DNA from: Apus apus
Taxonomy: Eukaryota; Chordata; Aves; Apodiformes; Apodidae
Reading direction: 5' to 3'
Assembly (NCBI RefSeq): GCF_020740795.1
Contig: NC_067296.1
Span: forward strand, 1,527,001 to 1,591,000
DNA length: 64,000 nt
Shown here in pieces: positions 53,669-64,000 of the stretch. How positions within the stretch are numbered: position 1 is the first letter of the stretch; each line of letters begins with the position of its first letter. Both the position numbers and the translations under genes were made by a program. The notes below the pieces were generated by a model that did no database searches, was not told where the DNA came from, and saw only the letters and a program-made list of their open reading frames with translations.

Positions 53669-56600
53669 AAGAGCTGTGGAGGCCTTAGAGGAGTCCCTGG
53701 GGGTGTGGAGAAGGGCTGCTCTCGTGGTTTCTCTGTTTCTAGAGGCATTTGGCAAGTTGTGCCAAAGGCTTTCAGGGACCCTGGGTGAGTGATCCCATGA
53801 ATGAGGGAAGCCTCTTTACATGCTTGAGGGTGGGTGGGGGGGGGGAAATAATCTAACTGGTAAGATTTATCCAGGAGTCTCACAGGGAACTGCTGGGAGC
53901 CATGGTGTCCAGTGCTAGTGTGTCCTGGTTAGGAGAGGCAGTGGGTGAGTGCAGGGAATCTTGCCCATAATGACTGTGACTAGTAAGGCTGAGGCTGCTG
54001 GTTGATCCAGAGGAAGGTTCAGTGCAGCTGGAGTGGACTTGGAGCCTGTTGTGGTTGAAGATCTCAATTTCAAACCTGCTGCAATTATCTGTAGCTCCAG
54101 AAGCAGCTTGACCTCCAGCACCATGTGCAGATGAGCTGCAAGTGTTGCAGAGTGGTTGCCAAGCTTGTCTATTTGTAGGTAAAGTTGGTCTACTTTGTTG
54201 TTAAATTTGGGTTCTTCTGTAAACTAAAAACTCCAGAAGAAGCCAGGGGAAGGGGGGGTGGGATTCCTGTGCTACTGTAATGACTTCCCACAAGAACCTG
54301 TGTGGCAGTTGGGACCTGTGAGAACAAGGGTGTGAAACGGGGATGGAGCAACAGCAGCTCAGGCGGGGGGGGGGGGGGGTCACACGTGGCAGGCTGTGGT
54401 GATTACATTAATTAAGCATTACATGGCTTGGGGCACTTAGAAGAGCTCTGTGCAACACTCGGGTGGACCTTTGTATGTGCTTTGTGATGGGGGATGTTAA
54501 ATGTGGGGAGTGGGGACCCCACTGCATCCAGGCCCCCTGCCCAGCCCAAAACATCTCCCTTTGGCCAGAAGGAAAGGAAAAAAAAAAAATAGCAACAAAA
54601 ACCAGGCATTTCTCCAGGTTGTAAAGTTGTTGGCTTGTTTTTAATGATGGCTGTTGGGAGTTGCTCAAAGGTTGGGGCTATCCCAGTCCCAGAGAAGATG
54701 GCAGCAGATGAGTGTGATGGTGCCATGTGGCTGTGGTGTTCACTGTGCATCCTACCACACCTAAAGGACACAGAGGGAGTAGCATGGGGGGGGAGGGGGG
54801 TGTCTTAATTACTATCTCTGATTTCATTTGGTCCTTTGCACTCCTTCACCCATCATGAGACATTATCACATTTTTACTTTTCACTACAATTCAAAGTTCT
54901 GCATCTACCAGCCTCTGACTGACTCTGTAATATGTCTGTAATAGTATTTTTTTTTTATGTTTAAACACAATAAACAGCTTGGCTATGGAAATCAGTTATG
55001 AAAGACAAAAGTATAGTTTGAGACCACATGAGATGCAGTCCTAGTGGGCTTCACCAGAAGTATCTATTTGTCCATCCTGCTTCACCACAGCAGTAGTTGA
55101 GGACTAGTTAAAAACTCAGAATCCTAACAATCCTTCTGCTCCTTCCTTCCTCAGCCTGCTAATGAGGAATATTTTTAGCATGGTTGTCAGCCTTGGATTT
55201 ATTTTTTTTATATAGCTGACATGACAAAGCTGTGCTTGTTCTACACTGACTGGACATTCTGAGCGTTGCACTGAATGAAATTCAGCTGTGGGCAGAGGGG
55301 ACCTCATGGTGAGAGAGGAAGCAGTTCATGTGCTGACATGAATGGCACTTCAGTAGAGGGCTGGGCTTCACCCCTGCCCTGCATGGCCAGGAACTCTTCT
55401 TCCACTTTTAACAAGATAGAAATAACAGCATCCTAAACCATTCCCTACTGGAAGAGGGAAGAGCAGAAGCTGCTGTTGTAGGGAGAGACATGTAAAAAGT
55501 TACCAGCCCAAAGCTCAGCTGTTTTTCCAGCCTTTACCTGATGTTCAAGTCTCAGGTGTGTCTCTCATGGCCTCACTCTCTGGCACTTTGCTCCTTGCTA
55601 AATACTTGCCTGGGAAGAAGTGAGCAAAACCAAAATCTGAAGGCATATAATGTTTGTAACATCTACAGGGGCTGGATTTAGTTGTATAAACAGGCCTAAT
55701 TCTTACTGTACCTTGATTATGTCAGCAAAATATGACGACCTCACTCCAAAGAAACATTTCCATTCTCCTGAAACCCAACGTACAAATTCCACAATCTAGT
55801 TACACATGCCACGTAACAACAATTCACCTTTTCCCAGCATCCTGACAGGGGCAGAGTGCAGGCTACAGCTACACATACTTTTCAGTAACCCTTGGTTCAT
55901 TGGTTCTTGCTGATGGGAGCTTAAAACAACATTATATGACATTACATCTTTCTAGCATGAATGGTTCCCCAAACAAACAATTATTCCTATGATTATGTTG
56001 GGTTTGTTGTTTGGTTTGCTGGGTTTGGTTTTTTTTTTAGACCCATTTATTTTGTCTTCAGATTGTCCCAATCTAGGGCTTGATGGTGCCAAGTGACATT
56101 TATGGTGGCTGATTTGGTGCTTCTTGAGCTTCTGCTCTCCACCCTTCGACCTCTTGGAGTGCTCAGGGTTCCTCATGCACTGTGCTGAGTGGCAGCGTCG
56201 GGTAGTTATGAATGTACAAAACATCTGACCAGCAGGTATTGGAAAATTGTATCCAGGAAATCCCCTGGATTTGGTAATAAACTAAGAAGATCTTTTAGAA
56301 TGGTTCAGCATCAGAATGTCTTCTGCTCACGATACTGAATTGTTCCTGTTCATAGATTTCATGATCTTTAACTCGTTTATGAGACAGCTATTAAAAAAAT
56401 GGTTCTGTTTGGAGGTGGTCTAGCTACACTGGAGAATGCTGGGTTTACCAGGGAGCACTGGTGCAGGGAACTGAAGGCTTTCCCAGGTCAGTTGACACCT
56501 GTCTTGAAGACTCTGCAGTTGGCAGTGAGCCTGAGCAGGATGGCAGACCAGGACTGACACGGCCCCGGGCTCTAGGAAGGAAAGAGGCTCCAGACTGCAG

Positions 56601-56726
56601 GGCTGCCTGCGTTTTGTTCCAGTTTTCCTGCTTCTTTCAGTCCCAGGCTGTCCAAAACCAGTAGGTCACTGAAGTAGTTTTGTTTGGTAGGCTTCTGAAC
56701 GCTTTGATTTTTTTTTTTTCTTTCCC

Positions 56727-56732
56727 TTTATT
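56727..56732 (-). terminator. MMP24 polyadenylation signal candidate (proximal)
   Basis: TTTATT on the plus strand, AATAAA on the MMP24 strand, about 62 bases after its stop. Human MMP24 is known for a long 3' UTR, so the distal hexamers at 56046 and 55198 may be the main sites. Confidence 0.4.
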
Positions 56733-56794
56733 TGTTCTTTTTGTGTGTGTCCATAAGTCCTCACCAGCTCCACGAGTTGAGTCGTGCAGCTGTG

Positions 56795-57132
56795 TCATAC
56801 CCACTCCTGGACAGGTCTTTTGTAGTACACAACGTTCTGCTGCACCTCTTTGTTTTTAAACTGGAAGATCGTGTAGACCAGGACAAGGATACACAGGGAC
56901 AAGATGCAAGGGATGACCACAGCAATGGCATTGACAGTGCTGGGCACGTCGTTTATTGTCACCATGATGTCCACGTCGTCGTGGGGGAGGCGTCTGTCCT
57001 TGCTCCGGTCAACCTCCTTCTGGTTGCAGCCCATCCAGTCCTTCAGGATGGACCTGGGGTAGCCTGGCTCCACGCTCAGCCGCTGGTTGTCGAACTTCCA
57101 GTACTCCTTCCCCTTGTAGAAGTAGGTGTAAA
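56795..57132 (-). CDS. MMP24: MMP24 last coding exon: end of hemopexin, stem, TM, tail
   Basis: 338 bases, phase 1 in (T|TT for Phe), stop TGA at 56797-56795. The acceptor is CTCTCTCCTAG. Encodes [33 protein letters not shown], the stem [15 protein letters not shown], the membrane segment, and a cytoplasmic tail with the C-terminal EWV, reported in MT-MMPs as a PDZ-type or trafficking signal. Confidence 0.96.
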
Positions 57133-60100
57133 CTAGGAGAGAGAACAGAGAAGGTGTCTCAGCACACTGTGACCAGCTCGGTGAGCTGTGCTCCCGTCGG
57201 GACGTGCGGAGAGGCTGGAGGTGGCACCTCCAGACACAGGGCATCCCACAACCACGGAAAAGTGAAGGTGGTTTTGGAGCTCAGCTTCAAAGGAGGAGCT
57301 GTAACCCTGGCCTGTGGGTGCAGTGCTGCCCACAGGGCACCACTCCAGCTTGGCCAGGACAAGCTGGGAATAAAAATCTCACCTAACTGGAAGTGCTCTG
57401 CTGTGACTTTTCACTAAAGCATCTGTAACTGTGCTCATCATTACCAAACAATTAACATCACCTGCAGAATGACTCTGTGTGTCTGGGGGCAACAGGGTTT
57501 GGAAGAATATATAAAGTTTCTGTTCACCCAGCTTGAGGCAGCAAATGCTAAGATGAGGAGTCCTTTTGGCCACAGAATCCAGAAGATTTGGCTTTTGCTG
57601 ACGAGCAGACTTGTCCTGCTGCTAGTAAAAGGCAGGTTTATGCTACATGTCTTCTGAACTGCCCCTCAGCTCCCCAGAGGACTCATTTTCTAATCACTCT
57701 CAAATGATTAGAAATAAAAAAAAGGAGAAGGGAAGAGCAGGGAAAGTGTTGGGTCTCCAGAGGCAGGGAAAGTGTTGGGTTTCCTGCATCTGTCCTGCAG
57801 CTGGGCTGGCCCTCCCTGCCATCCTCCAGCCTAGCCCAGCCCTCATCTCCCACTGCAGCCCCAAACTCAAACACAGCCCCAGCAACACAAGCCCCTTCTC
57901 TTGGTGCCTTCCCCAGCTGGAAGGAGAGGAAGAGCTCTTCAAATCAGAGAGATAAATATGCTGGAAGGAGCCTCTGGAGGTCCAAGCCCCTGCTCAGATC
58001 ATGGGTAACTTCAGAGCCTGCAACAGTGACTGAGTGAGTTACAGGAAGGAAACCAGGAGGGAAATCTAAGTTACAGTGTCCTCACAATCAGCACCCAGGA
58101 GAACTGGGGTAGGGAGTGTTGTGGCAGCAAAACCAGAAGTCCCCATCACCCAGAGCTGGCTTTACAATAATGTGGTTTGGCAGCTGAGGAGGAAGATGAG
58201 TTGGGATGAGGGTCAGGAAGGATCTCAGCCTGTGGGGCCTCATGGGTGCCAGTGGGACCCCAAGACTTCTGAGATTCGAGTCCCATCTCAGGACCTACTC
58301 CCAACACCCCCCATCCAACAGACAAGCTGTTACCACTGGCGCAGGAGCAGCGCTGCAGATACATACAGCCCTCCTTGCTGATAAAAGCTCCCTGTGGAGC
58401 CTGAGGGATTCCTCTCCACACGGTGATGGGCTTGGGGTATCCTGGGTCCGTTGCTCTCTTGTCCTCGTTGTACCTCCAGTACCTGTCCCCTTTGAAGAAG
58501 TAGGTTTTGCCCACGGGCTCCCAGCGCAGCGCCGTGTCGATGCCCTCCCGGGGCAGGCAGCTCCCCAGCTCCACCAGGCTGTGTGGGTAGCCTGGCTCTG
58601 CTGTCACCTCTTTAAAAACCCAGTATTTGTCTCCTAGAGATGAAAGGGGTGGGGGGACACAAAGAACACACGGATTTGCCTCGTTAGGAGCTGACTGGAT
58701 GGGAATGTAAAACAGCCACAATGACCCGCCGCGTGTTCGGGACCTCCAGGCTTGACTGTTGTGTGGAAAAGCTGCTCCTGCTCCTCCACCTGAGACCTGG
58801 TTTCACTTGCTGCTCCTCAGCTCCAGGTGGTGAACAACCCCTTCCCATTTACCTTCTCTAGGCCAGTCATGAATTCAGACACCCCTCACACCCTGTCTTT
58901 GCCTGTTGCTCACTTCTGTTGCCTCCCTCAAGTCTGAATGCAGTTTATTGAGCTGAGGGACTGAAGCTGCAGAGAGATTCAGAAGAGCAGGCATGGCATG
59001 TTTGGCCAGGGCCACACTGACACTTTCCAGCCACCCTGCCTTGCTTGTAACTTGCTCCCAAGTGACAGGATCCTTCTCAGACACTGTCACAGCACAAGGA
59101 GCTAACAAGGGGCCTCAGAAGAAGGTTGGTCTTGTTGTCTCTTTAGGAGCCCACTGTCCAGAATCGTGGTCTGGGAGCGCCCTGTACCCGGAGAGGCCCC
59201 AAAACACGTTCAAGGAGACAGGCTGAAGCTCCGTGGGAAACGGGAGTAACTCCTCGTTAGCACAGAGAAGCCAACTCCCATGTCCACGTGTCCAAGCCCA
59301 CAGCAGAGGGTTTGGAACTAGATGATTTTTAAGGTCCCTTCCATGACTCTACGACTCCACTAATCAACACCAGCTTTATGTTGCCCTGGCAAGACCAGCC
59401 TGGAAGTCACCAGCTTCACCCCACGGCAGCAGAGAGTGCTGGGGGGTGTGGGGAGGGGGTGGGGAGCTGCACTGGCTGTACCTTTGAAGAAGACAAACTT
59501 CCCATCGGAGCGCTCGTAGGCAGCGTCGATCCTGGCGGGAAGGCCCTTCCAGAACTGCTCGATCTGCATGGGGTACCCCTCCTGCACGCGGCTGTTGCGC
59601 AGCCGCCAGAACCAGCGGTCCTGGGGGAACCAGAAGCACCTTCAGACTCGTGTGACCTCGCAGGCAAACCAGGCTGGGTGTCCAGCACTAAGCACTGCTC
59701 CTGCCCGCCCAGTCCCCATCACCATCACTGAGGTGTCCTGGATCAGATGGCAGCTCCAGCCCTTGGGTGTTGGTTGCTGGTGCTGTGGAAGGGGGTGCAG
59801 AGAAGGAGAGGGAAGAGGAGCAGGGGGAAGCAAGTCCACAGTCATAAGCATTATGAACTCGTCTGTGAGGGACCACTTCGTGTCTCATCACTGGGGAGTC
59901 ACACCCGTCCTGCTCCAGCTGGTGCTCCATTCTCAGCCCCCGGGAGAGTCACACATCACCTGGTGACTGCATGAAGCACACAAGGTCCAAAGGCACAGAG
60001 GAGTTATTAAATGCTCAGACAGCTGGAGCAGCTCTGCTCTGGAGCCAGGCTGGGGGAGCTGGGATTGTTTGGCTTGGAGAGGAGAAGGCTCCAGGGAGAC

Positions 60101-61950
60101 CTTAGAGCACCTTCCAGTGCCTGAAGGGGCTCCAGGAAAGCTGGGGAGGGGCTTGGGACAAGGGCAGGGAGGGAGAGGACAAGGGGGATGGATCAAAACT
60201 GGAAGAGGGGAGTTTTAGGTGAGACATGAGGAGGAAATTCTATAGTGTGAAGGTGGTGAGAGCCTGGCCCAGGCTGCCCAGGGAAGCTGTGGCTGCCCCA
60301 TCCCTGGCAGTGTTGAAGGGCAGGTTGGATGGGGCTTGGAGCAGCCTGGGCTGGTGGGAGGTGTCCCTGCCCATGCAGGGGTTTGAACTAGATGATCTTT
60401 AAGGTCCCTTCCAACCCAAACCAGTCTGTGATTCTAGGAAACAGCCCTTTCAATAGGAGACCGTTAGTTAAGGCAAAAGGGACGCTCAGGGAGGAGTCAG
60501 AGCAGGACAGAACCTGTGAGACTTCTCCCAGATACTGTCAATTTAGGCATTTTCTGCAACTGATGTGGTTTGTCCATTTAATTACCTTCCATATATCCCT
60601 CTCCACCTGCACCCCCACTGGGCAGAGGGAAAGCTACAGGTATTTTGGGAATGGGATCATGGATTTCCATAGTCAAAGCACTCTGGCTTTGGTTATTGAG
60701 CAAAACTGGTCCTTCTTCCCTGGCTGTAGCTCACAAGCAAGGTTGACTCAAACTCCCCATGAGCTTCAGGTTGGCTGAGTGCTCCCTGGAGCTGGATGCA
60801 TGCAGTCCTTGGAGGCAACACCCTTAATCCCTGGTCAGGTTCTGGGTTTGCTCCCTGGCTTTGCTGGTGGCTTCTCTGAGCTTGATGGTGTCTGAATTCC
60901 CTGGCAGTGCATCCAGTTCACATTCTGGTGCAGAGGCTGCCTGGGCATTTTGTGGATCCCATCAGGAACTGTTTCCAAGTACTACACAACCAACCTGCTT
61001 ACATTGCCTTCTAATATTGCTCATTCACAGGTTCCCAGGATGTCAGGGGTTGGAAGGGACCTCTGGAGAGCATCCAGTCCAACCCCCCTGCCTGAGCAGG
61101 ACCAAAAACACTAGGGCAGGTCACTCAGAAAGGCATCCAGACAGGTCTGGAAAGTCTCCAGAGAAGGAGACTCCACAGCCTCTCTGGGCAGCCTGTCCCA
61201 GGGCTCTGTCACCCTCACAGGAAAGAAGTTCTTCCTCATGTTGAGGTGGAACTTCCTGGGCTCCAGTTTGAATCCATTGCCCCTCGTCCTGTCCCAGGGC
61301 ACAAGTGACAAGAGCTTGTCCTGCCTTCTGGAGGCCTCATGTATTGATAGACATTCATTAGATCCCCCCTCAGTCTTCTCCTCTCCAGACTGAACAGCCC
61401 CAGGTCTCTCAGCCTTTCCTCTTGAGGCAGGTGCTCCAGTCCCTTCATCATCCTGGTGGCCTCCCTTGGACTCTCTCCAGTAGATCCCTGTCCCTCTTGA
61501 ACTGGGGATCCCAGAACTGGACACAACACTCCAGGTGAGGTCTCACCAGGGCTGAGTAGAGGGGCAGGAGAACCTCCCTGACCTGCTGGCCACACTCAGT
61601 GCACCCCAAGATAGCAGCCTCAGCCTCAGAGGGACTGAGCTGTTTTCACAGACACCACCTTAAACTTCTATAAATCTTCTCCAGCAATAAAACTAAAGAA
61701 ATACTTGCAAATAAGCAGGAATTAATCCTCAGTACCTTGAAAACAAACATTTCTCCTCTAAAGAGAGCCACGGTGTTAAAGTTGCCATCACAGATGTTGG
61801 GTTTTGAGCCTGGAGGAGATGGCCTGTCACCCAGAGGAGGGCTGGGGGGTCTTGGCTGCCTCTCGTGTTTTCTTTCCGAGGTGGAGTGAATTCTGCGAAC
61901 AGGAAGAGTGGGTAAAGGCCTGGTTGGCTCCAGGGGCTCAACAGGAGGAC
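56795..61950 (-). CDS. MMP24: MMP24 (MT5-MMP), 3' part (last four coding exons)
   Basis: Matrix metalloproteinase 24, a type I transmembrane protease best known from the nervous system. It cleaves cadherins and activates proMMP2. Coding exons in transcript order are 61950-61736, 59620-59482, 58633-58367 and 57132-56795 on the minus strand, giving the C-terminal 318 residues. They encode a Pro-rich hinge ([14 protein letters not shown]), the hemopexin domain from NICDG to DWMGC (the two Cys form the family's closing disulfide) and a stem with a basic motif RSKDRR. A membrane span (about [19 protein letters not shown]) and a short tail ending [10 protein letters not shown] follow. The [10 protein letters not shown] end distinguishes MMP24 from MMP14, MMP15 and MMP16, and the position next to EIF6 agrees. 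Prodomain and zinc-binding catalytic exons lie beyond 64000. Confidence 0.95.
57133..58366 (-). other. MMP24 last intron
   Basis: 1.2 kb with a short 26-bp imperfect duplication (GGAAAGTGTTGGGT units near 57740-57782). No CR1 or gene recognised. Confidence 0.85.
58367..58633 (-). CDS. MMP24: MMP24 coding exon, hemopexin blades 2-4
   Basis: 267 bases, phase 1 in (G|GA for Gly) and phase 1 out; acceptor ATCTCTAG, donor GTATGT. Encodes [60 protein letters not shown] and [15 protein letters not shown]. Confidence 0.96.
58634..59481 (-). other. MMP24 intron
   Basis: About 0.85 kb. Contains a CR1 tail remnant at 59305-59360; nothing else recognised. Confidence 0.85.
59305..59360 (+). mobile_element. 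CR1 LINE tail remnant
   Basis: About 55 bases: GGTTTGGAACTAGATGATTT, TTAAGGTCCCTTCCATG and ACTCTACGACTCC. Antisense to MMP24. Confidence 0.75.
59482..59620 (-). CDS. MMP24: MMP24 coding exon, hemopexin blade 1-2
   Basis: 139 bases, phase 0 in and phase 1 out; acceptor TTCCCCCAG, donor GTACAG. Encodes [36 protein letters not shown] and DGKFVFFKG. Confidence 0.96.
60010..60438 (+). mobile_element. CR1 LINE fragment (young subtype)
   Basis: Forward copy, antisense to MMP24: CTGGAGCAGCTCTGCTCTGG, GTTGAAGGGCAGGTTGGATG and GATCTTTAAGGTCCCTTCC, with tail CAGTCTGTGATTCTAGG. Confidence 0.92.
61032..61606 (-). mobile_element. CR1 LINE fragment
   Basis: Reverse copy, sense to MMP24: GGTTCCCAGGATGTCAGGGG, GAAGGAGACTCCACAGCCTC, CTGTCCCAGGGCTCTGTCAC and GAACTGGACACAACACTCCA. 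On the minus strand it keeps an uninterrupted frame of 137 codons. Confidence 0.92.
61736..61950 (-). CDS. MMP24: MMP24 coding exon, hinge and start of hemopexin
   Basis: 215 bases, phase 1 in and phase 0 out; acceptor CACTTCTAG, donor GTACTG. Encodes [40 protein letters not shown] and [20 protein letters not shown] to VFK. The hinge is Pro/Arg-rich as in human MMP24. This is the most 5' MMP24 exon in the window. Confidence 0.94.
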
Positions 61951-62804
61951 CTAGAAGTGAAAAGAAACATGTTCAGCAAAGTGGAGAAGCTTGGGTTCTC
62001 TGTCCTCCCCTCGTAGGTTTTTAACAAGGCCACAGGCTGGATGAGCAGCACTGGGAGGAATTTACACACTCATGCCCTAGAAATGGGGAGCAGACAAGAT
62101 GCATCCATGCAGGAAAGATATTCCAAAGCAGATGAGTGGGAAGAGCTGAAGAAGAGCCACTATGCTTTTGTAGGTCTTCCCAGGGAGGCTGGAGCTAAAA
62201 GGAAGAAGCCACAGCAACCACGTTCCCAACGGCAATGAAAGGCAATAACCCTTGAACAGAAACATTTAGTGAACCACAACCAAACCCACCCACAACCAAA
62301 AAGTGAAGCAAAACCAGCAGAAAGGCTGTGAAAACCAACGCTGCAGTCTGAGGAGATCTGCAGGGGAATTTAGAAATTAGGAAGCAATGAATTCACTCCA
62401 GTTTAGTGACCAATCTGTGCTCTCAGAACAGCAGAGGAACCCTGGTGAACAGCCATGACAAGGACCACGCTGGCACTCACAGGATGTCCCCACAGGCACA
62501 GGTCCCCCTGCAGACCCCTCCCCAGCTCAGCTTTGAGACCAAACAGGGCTGCAGGAGTGTAAGGAGTTACACCACCACAGTGACACCCTGGGAGCAGAGC
62601 TCTGCTTTTAAACCAACTCTGCCTGAGGATGATTTCATTAACAGCGATTAAAACCTGGCTCAAATCTAATTAAGAGAGTCACCAATTTCCTGTTGCTCCT
62701 CAGAGAAGGCCATAAGTTCATATGGCAAGAGCAGAAAGCTACTAGAAGCAAGAGGTTTTGGGAATGAAATAAAATGGGATTTGCCTGTTCATTTGTATGG
62801 CTAG

Positions 62805-63075
62805 AATCACATGTGGGGTTGGAAGGGACCTCTCAAGGTCACCCAGCCCAGCCCCTGCAGTGAGCAGGGACCATTTTACCTAGACCAGGTTGCTCAGAGC
62901 CCCATCAAGCCTGACCTTGAATGTGTCATAGGATGGAGCCTCCACCACCTCTGGGCAACCTGTTCCAGTGCTTCACCACCCTCATAGTAATGAACTCCTT
63001 CCTAATGTCTAATCTAAACCTCCCCTCTTCCAGTTTTAAGCCATTCCCCCTTGTCCTCTCACCACAGGCCCTTGG
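62805..63075 (-). mobile_element. CR1 LINE fragment
   Basis: GGCTAGAATCACATGTGGGG, GTTGGAAGGGACCTCTCAAG, GTGAGCAGGGACC and GACCAGGTTGCTCAGAGCCC. Same subtype as 3773-4048. Confidence 0.88.
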
Positions 63076-63735
63076 GAAAAGAGAAGGACTTGGCCAGCAA
63101 GGATCTGGATACCCATGGAAGCCACATCTGTGGGACCAGAAGAGGACTCCTGCAGATGGACATTTGAACTATGCTGCCTAAAATGACAATGAGGTGCTCA
63201 AGTGCCCATGTCAACTTAGCTCCCACATGTTACCTTTTCCAAGGGTTTCTATAATGAGGGCTTCACATCTCCTGGAAGGGTGACTGGGTGAGTGAAAACC
63301 CTCCCAGCGAGTGACAAAGAGACCATCAGAGAAAACCATCATATTTAAGTGCTATTAAGGCTGTAATGGTAAGAATCTTGTGTGGGGGTTCATGGCTGTG
63401 ATGTTCAGGAAGTTCCACTTCTTGTGACTTGGGCCAGTTCTGCTTCTCAGACACAGCACATGGATAAAGATACTCAAATCAAGAGCAATTCTGGATTTCT
63501 AGAAATAACAAACCAAAAAGCCCCACATGTGGAGAGGAGAAGAAGAGAGTTTTATAGAGATGAGAATGAGCAGTAAGATGAGGACATGACATTATTTTTC
63601 CCCCCTCTCTTTTAAAGGAAAAAAGAGCGAGGCAGGAATGAATGTGTCTGATGGGTCTCAAAGATGCAGAGAACCCGAGAGGGAGGTGCAGACTGGGGAC
63701 TATAGTGCTGTGGTCACATCTAGAAATGTAACAGT

Positions 63736-64000
63736 TACAGAATCACAAAATCCCAGAGTGGTTTGGGTTGGAAAGGGCCTTAAAGATCATCTAGATCCAA
63801 CCCCCTGCATGGGCAGGGACACCTCCCACCAGCCCAGGCTGCTCCAAGCCCCATCCAACCTGCCCTTCAACACTGCCAGGGATGGGGCAGCCACAGCTTC
63901 CCTGGGCAGCCTGGGCCAGGGTCTCACCACCCTCACAGCACAGAATTCCTTCCTAGCATCTCCTGCATGACTGGAGTTACACCAGGTCCCCTCTCCTCAC
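63736..64000 (-). mobile_element. CR1 LINE fragment (young subtype), runs off the window
   Basis: TTACAGAATCACAAAATCCC, GGTTTGGGTTGGAAAGGGCC, CTGCATGGGCAGGGACACCT and CAGGGATGGGGCAGCCACAG. It still looks CR1-derived at the last base. Confidence 0.92.

Larger units (their letters stand above)
52188..56794. other. EIF6-MMP24 convergent intergenic region and 3' UTRs
   Basis: The two genes face each other, so both 3' UTRs lie here. After the EIF6 stop the first canonical AATAAA I find on the plus strand is distant (53510-53515), so EIF6 may use a variant hexamer. Reverse AATAAA hexamers for MMP24 are at 56727-56732, 56046-56051 and 55198-55203. Other contents are a 19-bp duplication (52624-52661), a CR1 tail (53600-53668) and a run of 15 G (54365-54379). 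I recognise no gene. Confidence 0.75.
59621..61735 (-). other. MMP24 intron
   Basis: 2.1 kb with two CR1 pieces in opposite orientation (60010-60438 and 61032-61606). The 59621-60009 and 60439-61031 stretches hold nothing I recognise. Confidence 0.85.
61951..64000 (-). other. MMP24 upstream intron (partial)
   Basis: I searched for the catalytic-domain exon (HExxHxxGxxH region and following MMP blocks) on the minus strand and did not find it, so the window appears to end inside an intron. It contains CR1 pieces at 62805-63075 and 63736-64000; 61951-62804 and 63076-63735 are otherwise unassigned. Confidence 0.75.

Noticed and set aside
61951-64000. MMP24 catalytic-domain exon
   Set aside because: No minus-strand frame with HExxHxxGxxH or the preceding MMP blocks is present. 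The exon is expected to the right of the window.

Overview
The window is vertebrate nuclear DNA, almost certainly from a bird. Its genes are multi-exon with GT-AG introns. More than 30 pieces of the CR1 LINE are present, many ending in the avian CR1 tail (copies of ATTCTATG). The gene order UQCC1 - FAM83C - EIF6 - MMP24 is the order known from human 20q11.2, which corresponds to chicken chromosome 20. No bacterial, organellar or viral gene was recognised. Species cannot be decided from the sequence alone.

Layout. Bases 53-5229 (+) hold the last three coding exons of UQCC1, a complex III assembly chaperone gene. Bases 5230-14806 are intergenic, with a few CR1 copies. Bases 14807-46395 (+) hold a complete FAM83C in four coding exons (596 aa), whose long introns carry most of the repeats. 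Bases 46396-47807 are a very GC-rich interval with two tandem arrays and the EIF6 promoter. Bases 47808-52187 (+) hold a complete EIF6 in six coding exons (245 aa). Bases 52188-56794 lie between the converging EIF6 and MMP24 genes and must contain both 3' UTRs. Bases 56795-61950 (-) hold the last four coding exons of MMP24 (hinge, hemopexin domain, membrane anchor and tail). Its signal peptide, prodomain and catalytic exons lie beyond base 64000.

The genes do not form a pathway. UQCC1 acts in mitochondria, FAM83C is a pseudo-phospholipase scaffold for casein kinase 1, EIF6 controls 60S ribosome maturation and MMP24 is a membrane metalloprotease. They share an old conserved synteny block. All exon coordinates come from reading frames joined across splice sites, and phases agree at every junction.

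Points most worth a second look: Asn at EIF6 position 235, where human eIF6 has the regulatory Ser235; an altered furin-type site in the MMP24 stem; a CR1 ending about 27 bases before the last FAM83C exon, probably supplying its branch point; a perfect 303-base GAGAG microsatellite; and a stacked pair of tandem arrays just upstream of EIF6. I did not find a new biological system.
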